Assembly (NCBI RefSeq): GCF_947500835.1
Contig: NZ_CANMTQ010000006.1
Location: forward strand, 62,001 to 126,000
DNA: 64,000 nt
Reading direction: 5' to 3'
From: an uncultured Halomonas sp.
GTDB taxonomy: Bacteria > Pseudomonadota > Gammaproteobacteria > Pseudomonadales > Halomonadaceae
In this document: in pieces, positions 34,156 through 42,597 of the stretch
How positions within the stretch are numbered: the stretch's first letter is position 1
Layout: each line of letters starts with the position of its first letter
The notes under the pieces: model-generated
What the model saw: the letters and a program-made list of their open reading frames with translations, nothing else
Told to the model about the DNA's origin: nothing
Databases searched by the model: none
Position numbers and translations under genes: made by a program

Positions 34156-35070
34156 ATGCACATGAAAGAAGACGTCGACGCTTTTTTAGCCACCTTGGCC
34201 CAGCAGGCGAGCCCGGCAACCGTTGATGCCTACCGTCGCGATCTGGCGGTCTTCATGGGCTATCTCGAGAAGCAGGGAATTACTGATTGGCGCAGGCTCG
34301 ATGCGGGGCTGGTCAAGCGCTTTCTCGGTCAAGAGCGTAGCCGCGGCCTGTCGCCTCGTAGCCTGGCGCGCCGTCGAGCCGCGCTTGCGCGTTTCGTTGA
34401 AGAGCTGGTGCATCACCAGGTGCTGCCCCACAACCCGGTCAAGCTGATACGCACACCACGTCAGCCCCAGCATCTCCCACGGCCGGTGGATGTGGATCAG
34501 CTAGCGCGCTTTCTCGACACGCCTCACGATGGTTCGCCGCTGGCCCTGCGTGATCAGGCCATGCTGGAGCTGCTCTACTCCTGTGGATTGCGTCTGGCGG
34601 AGCTGGCGTCTCTTGACCTTGACAGCCTGGATCCACGGCGTGTGCGAGTAGTAGGCAAGGGCAGCAAACCGCGTCAGGTGCCATTGGGCGGTCGCGCCCG
34701 CCAGGCACTGAATGCCTGGAAGACAGTGCGCGGACAGTTGGCAAATAGCGAAGAGTCCGCGCTATTTGTGGGGCTCAGGGGCCAACGCCTGGGCCATCGC
34801 GCCATTCAACTGCGTCTGGCTCAGACCGCCATCGAGCGCGGTTTGCCGGAACATCTGCATCCGCACCGCCTGCGTCACTCCTTCGCCAGCCATCTGCTCG
34901 AGTCCAGCCAGGATCTGCGCGCGGTGCAGGAACTGCTGGGCCATGCCAACCTGTCCACCACTCAAGTTTACACTCGGCTCGACTGGCAGCACCTGGCGAG
35001 CGTCTACGATACCGCCCACCCTCGGGCGCGCAGGCGTAGCGATATTTCTCACGATGATCCGGCGATCTGA
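34156..35070 (+). CDS. xerC: Tyrosine recombinase XerC
   Basis: A 304-residue tyrosine recombinase that, with XerD, resolves chromosome dimers at dif. The N-terminal SAM-like core-binding domain occupies residues 1-95 (VDAYRRDLAVFMGYLEKQGI). Catalytic residues are visible: Arg in YSCGLRLAELASL, Lys in VVGKGSKPRQVPLG, HPHRLRHSFASHLLE (His-x-x-Arg), His in LGHANLSTTQVYTRL, and its Tyr. The start at 34156 (or the ATG at 34162) has no strong ribosome site. It is followed by yigB, as in E. coli. Confidence 0.95.
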   Translation: MHMKEDVDAFLATLAQQASPATVDAYRRDLAVFMGYLEKQGITDWRRLDAGLVKRFLGQERSRGLSPRSLARRRAALARFVEELVHHQVLPHNPVKLIRTPRQPQHLPRPVDVDQLARFLDTPHDGSPLALRDQAMLELLYSCGLRLAELASLDLDSLDPRRVRVVGKGSKPRQVPLGGRARQALNAWKTVRGQLANSEESALFVGLRGQRLGHRAIQLRLAQTAIERGLPEHLHPHRLRHSFASHLLESSQDLRAVQELLGHANLSTTQVYTRLDWQHLASVYDTAHPRARRRSDISHDDPAI

Positions 35071-35074
35071 CACC

Positions 35075-35809
35075 ATGACCTCTCTTATCTCTCCCTTGAC
35101 GGCCCTGACCTTTGATCTCGACGATACCCTATGGGACAACCATGGCGTGATGGTAGCTACTGAAAACGGCCACTATGACTGGCTGGATGACGCCATCGCT
35201 CGACTGGATATCCAGCGTGAACGCATGAGCGAACGCTTTCCCCTGGGCGCCTATCAGGAACGACGCCAACAGGTGGCTCAGCGCGAACCGCTGCGACGGG
35301 GAGATTTCACCTGGATTCGACAGCAAAGCCTGCTCGAGATGCTGAGAGAGTACGGGCTACGCCCCCAGGACGCCGAGGATTACGCTGCTGCGGCCATGGA
35401 GCAGTTCATGATCTTTCGCCATCAGCTCACTCCCTATCCGGAGGTAGAGGCGCTGCTCGATGAGCTGAGCCAGCGCTACGCCTTGGCAGCGATCACCAAT
35501 GGCAACGTGCAAATTACGCGCCTGTCTCTGGCGCGACATTTCCCCATCGCCATCGCTGCTGGCGAAATGCTTGCGCCCAAACCCGACGCGCGGCCGTTCC
35601 TGGCGGCTCTGGCGCGGCTTGGCAGCCCCCCTTCTCAAGCAATGCATATCGGCGACTCCTGGCGCGAAGACGTGCTTCCGGCACGGCGCCTGGGAATGCG
35701 GGTAGCCTGGATCGACAAGCATGGCGAACGCCCCGGCGATATTCCCGATGGGGTTTTCCGGCTCGATCATATCCGCGAACTGCCGGCACTGCTTGCTCGG
35801 CTATCTTAG
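35075..35809 (+). CDS. yigB: HAD family hydrolase, YigB-like flavin-pathway phosphatase
   Basis: A 244-residue HAD-superfamily phosphatase. Motif I is FDLDDTLWDN, motif II is in AAITNGNVQ, motif III uses the Lys in LAPKPDARPF, and motif IV is MHIGDSWREDV. E. coli YigB removes phosphate from the ribityl-aminouracil intermediate of riboflavin synthesis and lies after xerC, as here. The start at 35075 is 4 bases after the xerC stop; an in-frame ATG at 35054 overlaps xerC and has no better site. Confidence 0.88.
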   Translation: MTSLISPLTALTFDLDDTLWDNHGVMVATENGHYDWLDDAIARLDIQRERMSERFPLGAYQERRQQVAQREPLRRGDFTWIRQQSLLEMLREYGLRPQDAEDYAAAAMEQFMIFRHQLTPYPEVEALLDELSQRYALAAITNGNVQITRLSLARHFPIAIAAGEMLAPKPDARPFLAALARLGSPPSQAMHIGDSWREDVLPARRLGMRVAWIDKHGERPGDIPDGVFRLDHIRELPALLARLS

Positions 35810-35859
35810 CGCTCAGCTCTCGATCTTAGTTCTTGGCTTGCGATTCCAATCTCGCGATT

Positions 35860-36474
35860 TCAATTCTCCTGGGGAGAAAGCCAATCATCCAAGCGTGCCT
35901 GGGCTTCTTCGACGCCTTGGCGCTTCAGCGCCGAAAATAACTGTACGCTGACCAGGTCTTCCCACTCTTGCAGGCGTTTGCGAACCTGCAGCAGGCTGCT
36001 CTTTGCCGCCCCGGGCTTGAGCTTGTCTGCCTTGGTCAACAGGATATGGACTGCCATGTCCTTGTCATCCGCCCAGCCCAGCATCATTTCATCGAATTCG
36101 CTGAGCGGATGACGCACATCCATGACCAGTACCAGACCTTGAAGTGACGAACGACGCTGCAGATACTCAGCCAGATGGCGCTGCCATTCGAGCTTGACCT
36201 TCTCCGGCACCTTGGCAAACCCATAGCCGGGTAGATCGACCAGGCGCCGTGACGTATTCTCGCCAATACTGAAGAAATTGATCAGCTGTGTCCGCCCAGG
36301 GGTCTTGGACGTGCGCGCTAGTGCTTTCTGCTGCGCCAGTGTATTGATAGCACTGGATTTTCCCGCATTTGAGCGCCCCGCGAAGGCAACTTCCAGGCCC
36401 TGATCCACAGGACACAGTGCCAGCGTCGGCGCACTGATCATGAAGCGGGCGGTGTTATAGTGGAGACGGGTCAC
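35860..36474 (-). CDS. engB: Ribosome biogenesis GTPase EngB (YihA/YsxC)
   Basis: A 204-residue TRAFAC GTPase for large-subunit assembly. G1 is [13 protein letters not shown]2 [15 protein letters not shown]3 [13 protein letters not shown]4 LLTKADKL. The tail [20 protein letters not shown] holds G5. It is convergent with yigB, 50 bases away with no clear terminator, and divergent from the cytochrome c4 gene, the arrangement seen in pseudomonads. Confidence 0.95.
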   Translation of the reverse strand: MTRLHYNTARFMISAPTLALCPVDQGLEVAFAGRSNAGKSSAINTLAQQKALARTSKTPGRTQLINFFSIGENTSRRLVDLPGYGFAKVPEKVKLEWQRHLAEYLQRRSSLQGLVLVMDVRHPLSEFDEMMLGWADDKDMAVHILLTKADKLKPGAAKSSLLQVRKRLQEWEDLVSVQLFSALKRQGVEEAQARLDDWLSPQEN

Positions 36475-36737
36475 GATGAATCTCGTTATGGCTAGGACAA
36501 TGAAATACCCGCCGGCTCAAGGTGCGGCATTATGGCTACGTTTCCGCGGCCGGAGGGATTCGATATACTACTTGGACAACACGATTCGCATCGGGTCAAA
36601 CCAGTTTGCAAGAGCATCGCCGCATTCGGTACAGGCCCTTGCAGCACAGCGATAGCGCACCGGTCGAGTAGCATGATATCAGGCTCGAACGCCGGATACT
36701 GACACCAGATACAACGAAACGACATAGTGGAATAGCG

Positions 36738-37346
36738 ATGAGAAAGTTACTGGTAGGCTTGGCACTAGTCATGGGATTCATAACGACAGCACATGGAGCA
36801 GTCGAGGGTGATCCTGCCGCTGGCAAGGAGAAGGCGCAGGTCTGCGCGGCTTGCCATGGCCAGCAAGGCAATAGCGCTGCACCCACGTTCCCCAATATTG
36901 CAGGACAGCAGCCTGCTTACGCGGTGAAGCAGATTACTGAAATTCGAGACGGCGTGCGCCCAGTGCCCCAAATGGTGGGGATCGTTGCCAATCTCGATGA
37001 ACAGGATATTGCCGATCTGGCCGCCTTCTTCGCCAATCAGGATCTCAATGTGGGACAGGCCGACCCAGAGCTCGTCGATCGAGGCAAAAGCCTTTATACG
37101 TCCGGCGATCTTGCCAAGGGTATTCCCGCCTGCATGGGCTGCCACATGCCCACCGGAGTCGGTGTCAACTCGGCCAAATTCCCGGCGCTTTCGGGGCAGC
37201 ATCCCGAATATACTGTCTCTACCCTCCAGGACTACGCCAAGGGAGAGCGCAGCAACGACCCCAACGCCATCATGCGCAGCATTGCATCCAAGATGAGTGA
37301 TGCGGACATGGAAGCCGTGGCCAGTTATGTCAGCGGTCTGCATTGA
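36738..37346 (+). CDS. Diheme cytochrome c4
   Basis: A 202-residue periplasmic cytochrome with a signal peptide (LLVGLALVMGFITTAHG). Two c-type heme sites are CAACH at residues 36-40 and CMGCH at 132-136, one in each of two similar domains (FPNIAGQQPAYAVKQITEIR, FPALSGQHPEYTVSTLQDYA). Cytochrome c4 passes electrons to cbb3-type terminal oxidases. The 263 bases upstream, shared with engB, hold its promoter but no gene was seen there. A strong terminator follows. Confidence 0.92.
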   Translation: MRKLLVGLALVMGFITTAHGAVEGDPAAGKEKAQVCAACHGQQGNSAAPTFPNIAGQQPAYAVKQITEIRDGVRPVPQMVGIVANLDEQDIADLAAFFANQDLNVGQADPELVDRGKSLYTSGDLAKGIPACMGCHMPTGVGVNSAKFPALSGQHPEYTVSTLQDYAKGERSNDPNAIMRSIASKMSDADMEAVASYVSGLH

Positions 37347-37364
37347 TAGCCTAGCATTCAGGAT

Positions 37365-37388
37365 AAAAGGCGGCTTCGGCTGCCTTTT
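37365..37388 (+). terminator. Rho-independent terminator of the cytochrome c4 gene
   Basis: A 10-bp stem (AAAAGGCGGC at 37365-37374, one G-U pair) capped by a TTCG tetraloop and ending in TTTT then T, with another TTTT shortly after. It lies 19 bases past the stop. Confidence 0.85.
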
Positions 37389-37506
37389 TCCGTTTTCCGG
37401 CACGACTTTTATCGCCTAATATGGTCCGACCCTCTAGGGTGCGAAGATCACTCATGCCCTATTTTCTCGAATCCGATCTACCCTATGTTTTCAGGAGCGC
37501 TGACAA

Positions 37507-38157
37507 ATGTTGAAACAATGGATGGCCATCGTGGCTGGATTAAGTCTCTCGACGTTGACGCTGGCAGCACCGGTGGCAGGGCAGGATTATCAGGTGCTGG
37601 ATACGCCTGTCGAGACCAATGCCAAGAACGGTCAGATCGAGGTCACCGAGGTGTTCTGGTATGGCTGCCCCCATTGCTACGACCTGGAAGAGCCACTCGA
37701 TGCCTGGGCTGCCGATTTACCAGAGGATGTGGTTTTCGAACGTCTACCTGCCACCATGGGGGATACCTGGGTTCGTCATGCGGCAGCCTTCTTTGCTGCC
37801 AAGCAGCTAGGCATTCTCGACCAGGTACATGAGGATTTCTTCGACGCCATTCATCAGGATGGCAAGAAGTTGATCGATGAGGATGATATTGCGGCGTTCT
37901 ACAGCAACTATGGTGTCAGCGAAGAAGACGCCAAGAAGGCCCTGAACTCTTTTGGTGTGAAAAGCCAGATCAATCAAGCGCATGCCAAGATGCGCGGCTA
38001 TCAGTTGATGGGCGTCCCGGCACTGATCGTCGATGGTCGCTACGTCATCACCCCGAACAGCGCAGGCAGCCTTGAAAACATGCCGCAAATTGCCAGCGCA
38101 CTGATCGATCAGGAGCGCAACGAACGATCCGGCTCGGAACAAGCACAAGGGGAATGA
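37507..38157 (+). CDS. dsbA: Thiol:disulfide interchange protein DsbA
   Basis: A 216-residue periplasmic oxidase. Signal peptide MLKQWMAIVAGLSLSTLTLA. The thioredoxin fold carries the active-site motif CPHC (residues 54-57) in VFWYGCPHCYDLEEPL, and the cis-proline loop GVPALIVDGRYVI. It introduces disulfides into exported proteins, including probably LptD, whose partner LptM is encoded 6 kb away. The phosphatase-family gene begins 4 bases after its stop. Confidence 0.95.
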   Translation: MLKQWMAIVAGLSLSTLTLAAPVAGQDYQVLDTPVETNAKNGQIEVTEVFWYGCPHCYDLEEPLDAWAADLPEDVVFERLPATMGDTWVRHAAAFFAAKQLGILDQVHEDFFDAIHQDGKKLIDEDDIAAFYSNYGVSEEDAKKALNSFGVKSQINQAHAKMRGYQLMGVPALIVDGRYVITPNSAGSLENMPQIASALIDQERNERSGSEQAQGE

Positions 38158-38161
38158 TTTA

Positions 38162-38968
38162 GTGACCCAGGCCCTGGCAACGAGCGATGAGCAGGATTTC
38201 ACGCTGCGTTTACTGACATTCAACCTTCAGGTCGGCATTAAAACGTCGGCCTATCATCACTATCTTACGCGCAGTTGGCAGCATCTGTTGCCTAACCCTA
38301 AACGCCGTGGCCGTCTGGACATCATGGCCAAGGTGCTGGGGGATTTCGATATTGTCGGCTTGCAGGAAATCGACGGCGGCAGCTTTCGCTCGAGCAATGT
38401 CAATCAGCTCGAGTACCTGGCCCATCGTGCGGACTTTCCTTATCACTATCAGCAGCTCAATCGTAACCTCGGGCGAGTTGCTCAGCACAGCAACGGTCTG
38501 CTGTCCCGCCTGCGGCCCCAGTCCATTCAGGAGCATCGCCTGCCCGGCGCGCCGGGACGCGGCGCCATTCACGCGCGCTATGGCCAGGGGCCCGAGGCAC
38601 TCCATGTATTCGTCGCTCACCTGGCATTGAGCCGGCGCGCTCGCAGCCGCCAACTCGATTATCTCAGTGAGCTGATCGCGCCCTTGAAGCATGTGGTGGT
38701 CATGGGTGATCTCAACTGCACACCGGATCAATTGACCTCCCATTCGCGCTTTTCTCTGTCGCTGCCGCTGCATCCGGTACGTCCCTTGCCCAGCTATCCC
38801 GCCTGGCAGCCCCGACGCGCCCTGGATCATATCCTGCTGTCTCCAAGCTTGACCGCGGAGGCGCCCCAGGCGCTGGATCAGCTGTTTTCCGATCATTTAC
38901 CTTTGACCGTGAACATCCAACTGCCGGCAACCTGCTATCAAGCGATTCACTTTCCGCCTCAGCATTGA
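38162..38968 (+). CDS. Endonuclease/exonuclease/phosphatase family protein
   Basis: A 268-residue EEP-fold protein. LLTFNLQVGI, DIVGLQEIDGG (metal-binding Glu), VVVMGDLNCTP (Asp-x-Asn) and LFSDHLPLTVNIQ (catalytic Asp-His) are the four family motifs, so it should be an active metal-dependent phosphodiesterase or nuclease. No signal peptide is seen. The start is a GTG at 38162 with AAGGGG upstream, 4 bases after dsbA, so the two are probably co-transcribed. The substrate is unknown. Confidence 0.88.
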   Translation: MTQALATSDEQDFTLRLLTFNLQVGIKTSAYHHYLTRSWQHLLPNPKRRGRLDIMAKVLGDFDIVGLQEIDGGSFRSSNVNQLEYLAHRADFPYHYQQLNRNLGRVAQHSNGLLSRLRPQSIQEHRLPGAPGRGAIHARYGQGPEALHVFVAHLALSRRARSRQLDYLSELIAPLKHVVVMGDLNCTPDQLTSHSRFSLSLPLHPVRPLPSYPAWQPRRALDHILLSPSLTAEAPQALDQLFSDHLPLTVNIQLPATCYQAIHFPPQH

Positions 38969-39026
38969 GTGCTCACCTCGTCTAGCACCGCCGATAGGAT
39001 CTTCATAGCTTCGAGAGGACTTCGTG

Positions 39027-39578
39027 ATGCGCGCTCCCTTGCCTACTCCACTAGCGTGGATTGATACCTTCACCGAACGCCTGGGCAAGACGTTGACCTG
39101 GCTGGTGCTGATCATGATGCTGATCGAGTTTGCGATCGTCGTGCTGCGCTATCTGTTCAACGTCAGCAACACACCGATGCAGGAATCCGTGATGTACATG
39201 CACGCAACGGTTTTCCTGCTGGCGGCGGCCTACACCCTGAAACACGATGGCCATGTCCGGGTCGATATCTTCTATCGCAGCATGTCGATGAAGAAAAAGG
39301 CCTGGGTCGATCTTCTGGGCACGGTGTTTCTGCTACTGCCAATCATGATCTTCGTGGTGATGGCAAGCCTCGGCTACGTGGAAAAATCCTGGCGCATTCT
39401 CGAGGGCTCACCGGAATCCGGCGGTCTGCCCGGCGTGTTTTTACTCAAGACGCTGATTCCTGTCTTTGCCGTACTGATGATTCTGCAAGGGCTCGTCGAA
39501 ATTGCACGCAACATCCTGATCATTCGAGGGCATACACCATCGGAAGATGATCACGACCATCCCGAGGAGTATGTGTAA
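39027..39578 (+). CDS. TRAP transporter small permease (second system)
   Basis: A 183-residue DctQ-type subunit with four hydrophobic helices. LVLIMMLIEFAIVVLRYLFN opens it and MYMHATVFLLAAAYTLKHDG follows, with the HVRVDIFYR motif common in the mannitol/chloroaromatic subgroup. The ATG at 39027 has GAGAGGA 8 bases upstream. It overlaps its large partner by one base (TAATG). No DctP gene precedes it. Confidence 0.88.
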   Translation: MRAPLPTPLAWIDTFTERLGKTLTWLVLIMMLIEFAIVVLRYLFNVSNTPMQESVMYMHATVFLLAAAYTLKHDGHVRVDIFYRSMSMKKKAWVDLLGTVFLLLPIMIFVVMASLGYVEKSWRILEGSPESGGLPGVFLLKTLIPVFAVLMILQGLVEIARNILIIRGHTPSEDDHDHPEEYV

Positions 39579-40981
39579 TGCTGGAGTTCATGCCCCTCGC
39601 GCTGTTCGTGATGATCTGCGTGGTGTTGATGCTCGGCTATCCGGTCGCCTTGTCGCTGGCGGGTACTGCCTTGGCCTTCGCAGGGCTAGGAATGGGTCTG
39701 CAATCAATAGGCATCGACGCACATTTCGACGGTACTTTCCTGGCAGCCTTTCCCAATCGTCTTTACGGCATCATGACCAATCAGACGCTACTGGCCGTGC
39801 CGCTATTCGTTTTGATGGGCGTGCTGCTTGAGAAATCCAGGGTCGCCGAGACTTTGCTCGATGCCATGGCCTTGGTGTTTGGCTCACTGCGAGGGGGATT
39901 GGGTATTTCCGTGACCCTGGTCGGCATGCTGTTGGCCGCGTCCACCGGCATCGTCGGCGCCACGGTGGTCACCATGGGGCTGTTGTCGTTGCCCACCATG
40001 CTCAAGCGCGGCTACAGCATGTCTCTGGCCACTGGCACCATCTGCGCTACCGGCACACTGGGACAGATCATTCCGCCCTCCATCGCCCTGGTACTGCTGG
40101 GCGACGTGTTGTCCTCCGCCTATCAACAGGCGCAGCTGACCATGGGTATCTTCAGTCCCAAGACGGTGTCGGTAGGCGATCTGTTCATGGGCGCCCTGGT
40201 GCCTGGTTTGATACTGGTGACGCTCTACATCGCCTATGTGGCTATCATCGCCTGGCTCAAGCCTGAGATTGCGCCTCCGGCGAATCGTGAGGAGCTGATG
40301 AACGAACTCGGCCATAAAAGTGGCCTGGCTACCTTGCTGCTCAAGGGGCTGATACCCCCCATCCTTCTTATCGTTGCCGTGCTGGGATCTATCCTCGGGG
40401 GCCTCGCCACACCCACGGAAGCCTCGGCGGTAGGGGCGTTCGGCGCGCTGATATTGGCCCTTGCCTATCGCAAGCTGGATTTTGCCACCCTCAAGGACGC
40501 ACTGACCTCCACGACTCGTGTCACCAGCATGGTATTCCTGATCCTGATTGGCGCCGCGCTGTTTTCTCTGGTGTTTCGTGCCTATGGCGGAGAGGAGTTG
40601 ATACAGGAACTGTTCGATCACATGCCCGGGGGCGTAGTGGGGGCAACGCTTATCGTGATGCTGGTCATCTTCCTGCTCGGCTTCATTCTCGATTTCATCG
40701 AGATCACCTTTGTCGTGGTGCCCATCATTGGCCCGATTCTGCTGGCCATGGGGCTCGATCCGATCTGGCTGGGCATCATGATCGCTATAAACCTGCAAAC
40801 CTCGTTTCTGACCCCACCGTTCGGCTTCGCGCTATTTTATTTGCGCGGCGTGGCACCCGCCTCGGTGCCTACCACCGCCATCTACCGCGGCGTCATTCCC
40901 TTCATCATGTTGCAGCTCGCCATGCTGGTGGCCCTGGCCTTCTTCCCCTGGCTTGCCACCTGGCTGCCGAATAATTTCTAG
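39578..40981 (+). CDS. TRAP transporter large permease (second system)
   Basis: A 467-residue DctM-type permease, longer than the usual 425 residues because of an extended loop in the middle (KPEIAPPANREELMNELGHK). Landmarks are LLAVPLFVLMGVLLEKSRVA, GTLGQIIPPSIALVLLGDVL, TPTEASAVGAFGALILALAY and LQTSFLTPPFGFALFYLRGV. The long form is typical of the mannitol/chloroaromatic subgroup; actual substrate unknown. It ends 26 bases before the MITE-like element. Confidence 0.9.
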   Translation: MLEFMPLALFVMICVVLMLGYPVALSLAGTALAFAGLGMGLQSIGIDAHFDGTFLAAFPNRLYGIMTNQTLLAVPLFVLMGVLLEKSRVAETLLDAMALVFGSLRGGLGISVTLVGMLLAASTGIVGATVVTMGLLSLPTMLKRGYSMSLATGTICATGTLGQIIPPSIALVLLGDVLSSAYQQAQLTMGIFSPKTVSVGDLFMGALVPGLILVTLYIAYVAIIAWLKPEIAPPANREELMNELGHKSGLATLLLKGLIPPILLIVAVLGSILGGLATPTEASAVGAFGALILALAYRKLDFATLKDALTSTTRVTSMVFLILIGAALFSLVFRAYGGEELIQELFDHMPGGVVGATLIVMLVIFLLGFILDFIEITFVVVPIIGPILLAMGLDPIWLGIMIAINLQTSFLTPPFGFALFYLRGVAPASVPTTAIYRGVIPFIMLQLAMLVALAFFPWLATWLPNNF

Positions 40982-41006
40982 CAGACATTTTTATATAGTG
41001 ATTTCC

Positions 41007-41150
41007 AAGCCTTGATCTGAAAAGTTAGCGAGCGAAGTCTAGACAAGGCAAAAATTAGCGAAAGAGCGCAGTTTACGCAGTGTAAATGAGCATCTTGAGT
41101 CAATTTTTAACGCTGTATAGACGAGCGCAGGTACTTTTCAGACAAGGCTT
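41007..41150. mobile_element. 144-bp palindromic MITE-like element ending in the nuoN stop codon
   Basis: Terminal inverted repeats AAGCCTTGATCTGAAAAGT (41007-41025) and ACTTTTCAGACAAGGCTT (41133-41150) match at 18 positions with one inserted base. An internal hairpin TTTAC-GCAGT-GTAAA lies at 41072-41086, followed by TGAG and, later, TTTTTAACGC, the same order as in the element at 29240-29506. It fills the gap between the convergent TRAP permease and nuoN genes; its right end supplies two bases of the nuoN stop codon. It could act as a bidirectional terminator. Confidence 0.7.
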
Positions 41151-42597
41151 AGCCGATGCGGGTGGCGGCCAGCAGCTTAACCCACTCCACCATCGGGGCC
41201 GGATACAGGCCAAGCACCACCATCAGTAGCGCCAACCCCAGCACCACCACGCCGCCGGCGCGTATGCCCCAGTTGTGAGGCGCATCCCGACGCTGCATGC
41301 CGGCTTCTGTCAGGAACAGCGTGACCATCACTCGCAGATAATAATAAAGACCGATCGCGCTACCCAGAATGACGCCTCCTACCAGCCACCAGCGTTGCGC
41401 ATCTACTCCCAGCGCAATGATATAAAACTTGCCGATGAATCCGGCAGTAGAGGGAATCCCTGCCAGGGACAGCATGCTTATCGTCAGCACCGCGGTCAGG
41501 TAGGGGCGCCGCCAGAATAGTCCACGATAGTGATGCAGTGCCGAGGCATCCGCCCCACCATAAGGGCTGGAGATCAGGGTGACGATGCCGAAGGCCGCCA
41601 GAACCGTTACCACGTAGGTAATCAGGTAAACGCCCGCAGTCTCCAGCGCCAGCCCGTCGCTGACCACCAGTGTCACCATCAGATAGCCGAAATGGGCGAT
41701 GGAGGAGTAGGCCAGCAAGCGCTTTAGATCCGACTGGTTCAGGGCCAACAGGTTTCCAACAATCATGGTCAATAGCGCCAGCACTGTCAGCGTCTGGTTC
41801 AGCCATTCACCCTGGAAAGCCGGCGTGGTCATGACCAGACGCAACAGCACGACGAAGGCAGCCACCTTGCTCGCCGACGCCAGGAAGATTGCCGCAGGTC
41901 CAGGCCCTCCTTCATACACATCCGGCGCCCAGAGATGAAACGGCACGATGGATAGCTTGAAACCGAGTCCTACCAGCATCATGCCGGCACCCGCCAGCGC
42001 CCATACATCGGCGTTGTTCGCCAGACCTGCCGTCAGACCCGGTAGATCCAGCCGCCCGCTCTGGGCGTAAAGAAGCGCCATGCCGAAAAGCAGAAACGCG
42101 GTGGCCGCAGCAGAGAGAATGAGGTACTTGATCCCCGCCTCTAGAGAGCGACGCTCGTGAAAGGCATAAGCCAACATGCCATACAGCGGCATGGAAAGAA
42201 GCTCCAGGCCGAAGAACAGCGTCGCCAGATGCCGACTCGATGCCAGCACCATGGCGCCGGCAACCGAACACAGCAAGAGAAGATAGAATTCCTCGACAGG
42301 CCCTTCGTAGTGCTCCAGATAAGCATGAGCCAAGGTGGTGCAGGCCAGGGCCGAGACCAGGATCAATACCATTGCAAAGACGCTCAAGCCATCGATGACC
42401 AGTAGCGGTGTCTCGATTGGTGTCACCTGCCAGACGATCAACAACGACAGCAGCGCCAAGTTGAGTCCAACGGCGGCGGCGATAGTCGTAGCCTTATGAT
42501 GGCGACGCCAGGCAATACCCAGCATCACCAGGATGGCCGTCGCGCAAACCAGAATGATTGGCAAAAGCGCAACCAGATGAGTCGTCGTCAACGTCAT
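41149..42597 (-). CDS. nuoN: NADH-quinone oxidoreductase subunit N
   Basis: A 482-residue antiporter-like membrane subunit of complex I with about 14 helices. The proton-channel region includes LLSMPLYGMLAYAFHERRSL, LVGLGFKLSIVPFHLWAPDV with the conserved Lys and His, and LLALNQSDLKRLLAYSSIAH. It overlaps nuoM by four bases and ends the nuo operon. Its TAA overlaps the MITE-like element. Confidence 0.96.
   Translation of the reverse strand: MTLTTTHLVALLPIILVCATAILVMLGIAWRRHHKATTIAAAVGLNLALLSLLIVWQVTPIETPLLVIDGLSVFAMVLILVSALACTTLAHAYLEHYEGPVEEFYLLLLCSVAGAMVLASSRHLATLFFGLELLSMPLYGMLAYAFHERRSLEAGIKYLILSAAATAFLLFGMALLYAQSGRLDLPGLTAGLANNADVWALAGAGMMLVGLGFKLSIVPFHLWAPDVYEGGPGPAAIFLASASKVAAFVVLLRLVMTTPAFQGEWLNQTLTVLALLTMIVGNLLALNQSDLKRLLAYSSIAHFGYLMVTLVVSDGLALETAGVYLITYVVTVLAAFGIVTLISSPYGGADASALHHYRGLFWRRPYLTAVLTISMLSLAGIPSTAGFIGKFYIIALGVDAQRWWLVGGVILGSAIGLYYYLRVMVTLFLTEAGMQRRDAPHNWGIRAGGVVVLGLALLMVVLGLYPAPMVEWVKLLAATRIG

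Noticed and set aside
36492..36725. 77-codon minus-strand frame between engB and cytochrome c4
   Set aside because: No ribosome site, no hydrophobic or known motif; the gap is better read as the divergent promoter region.
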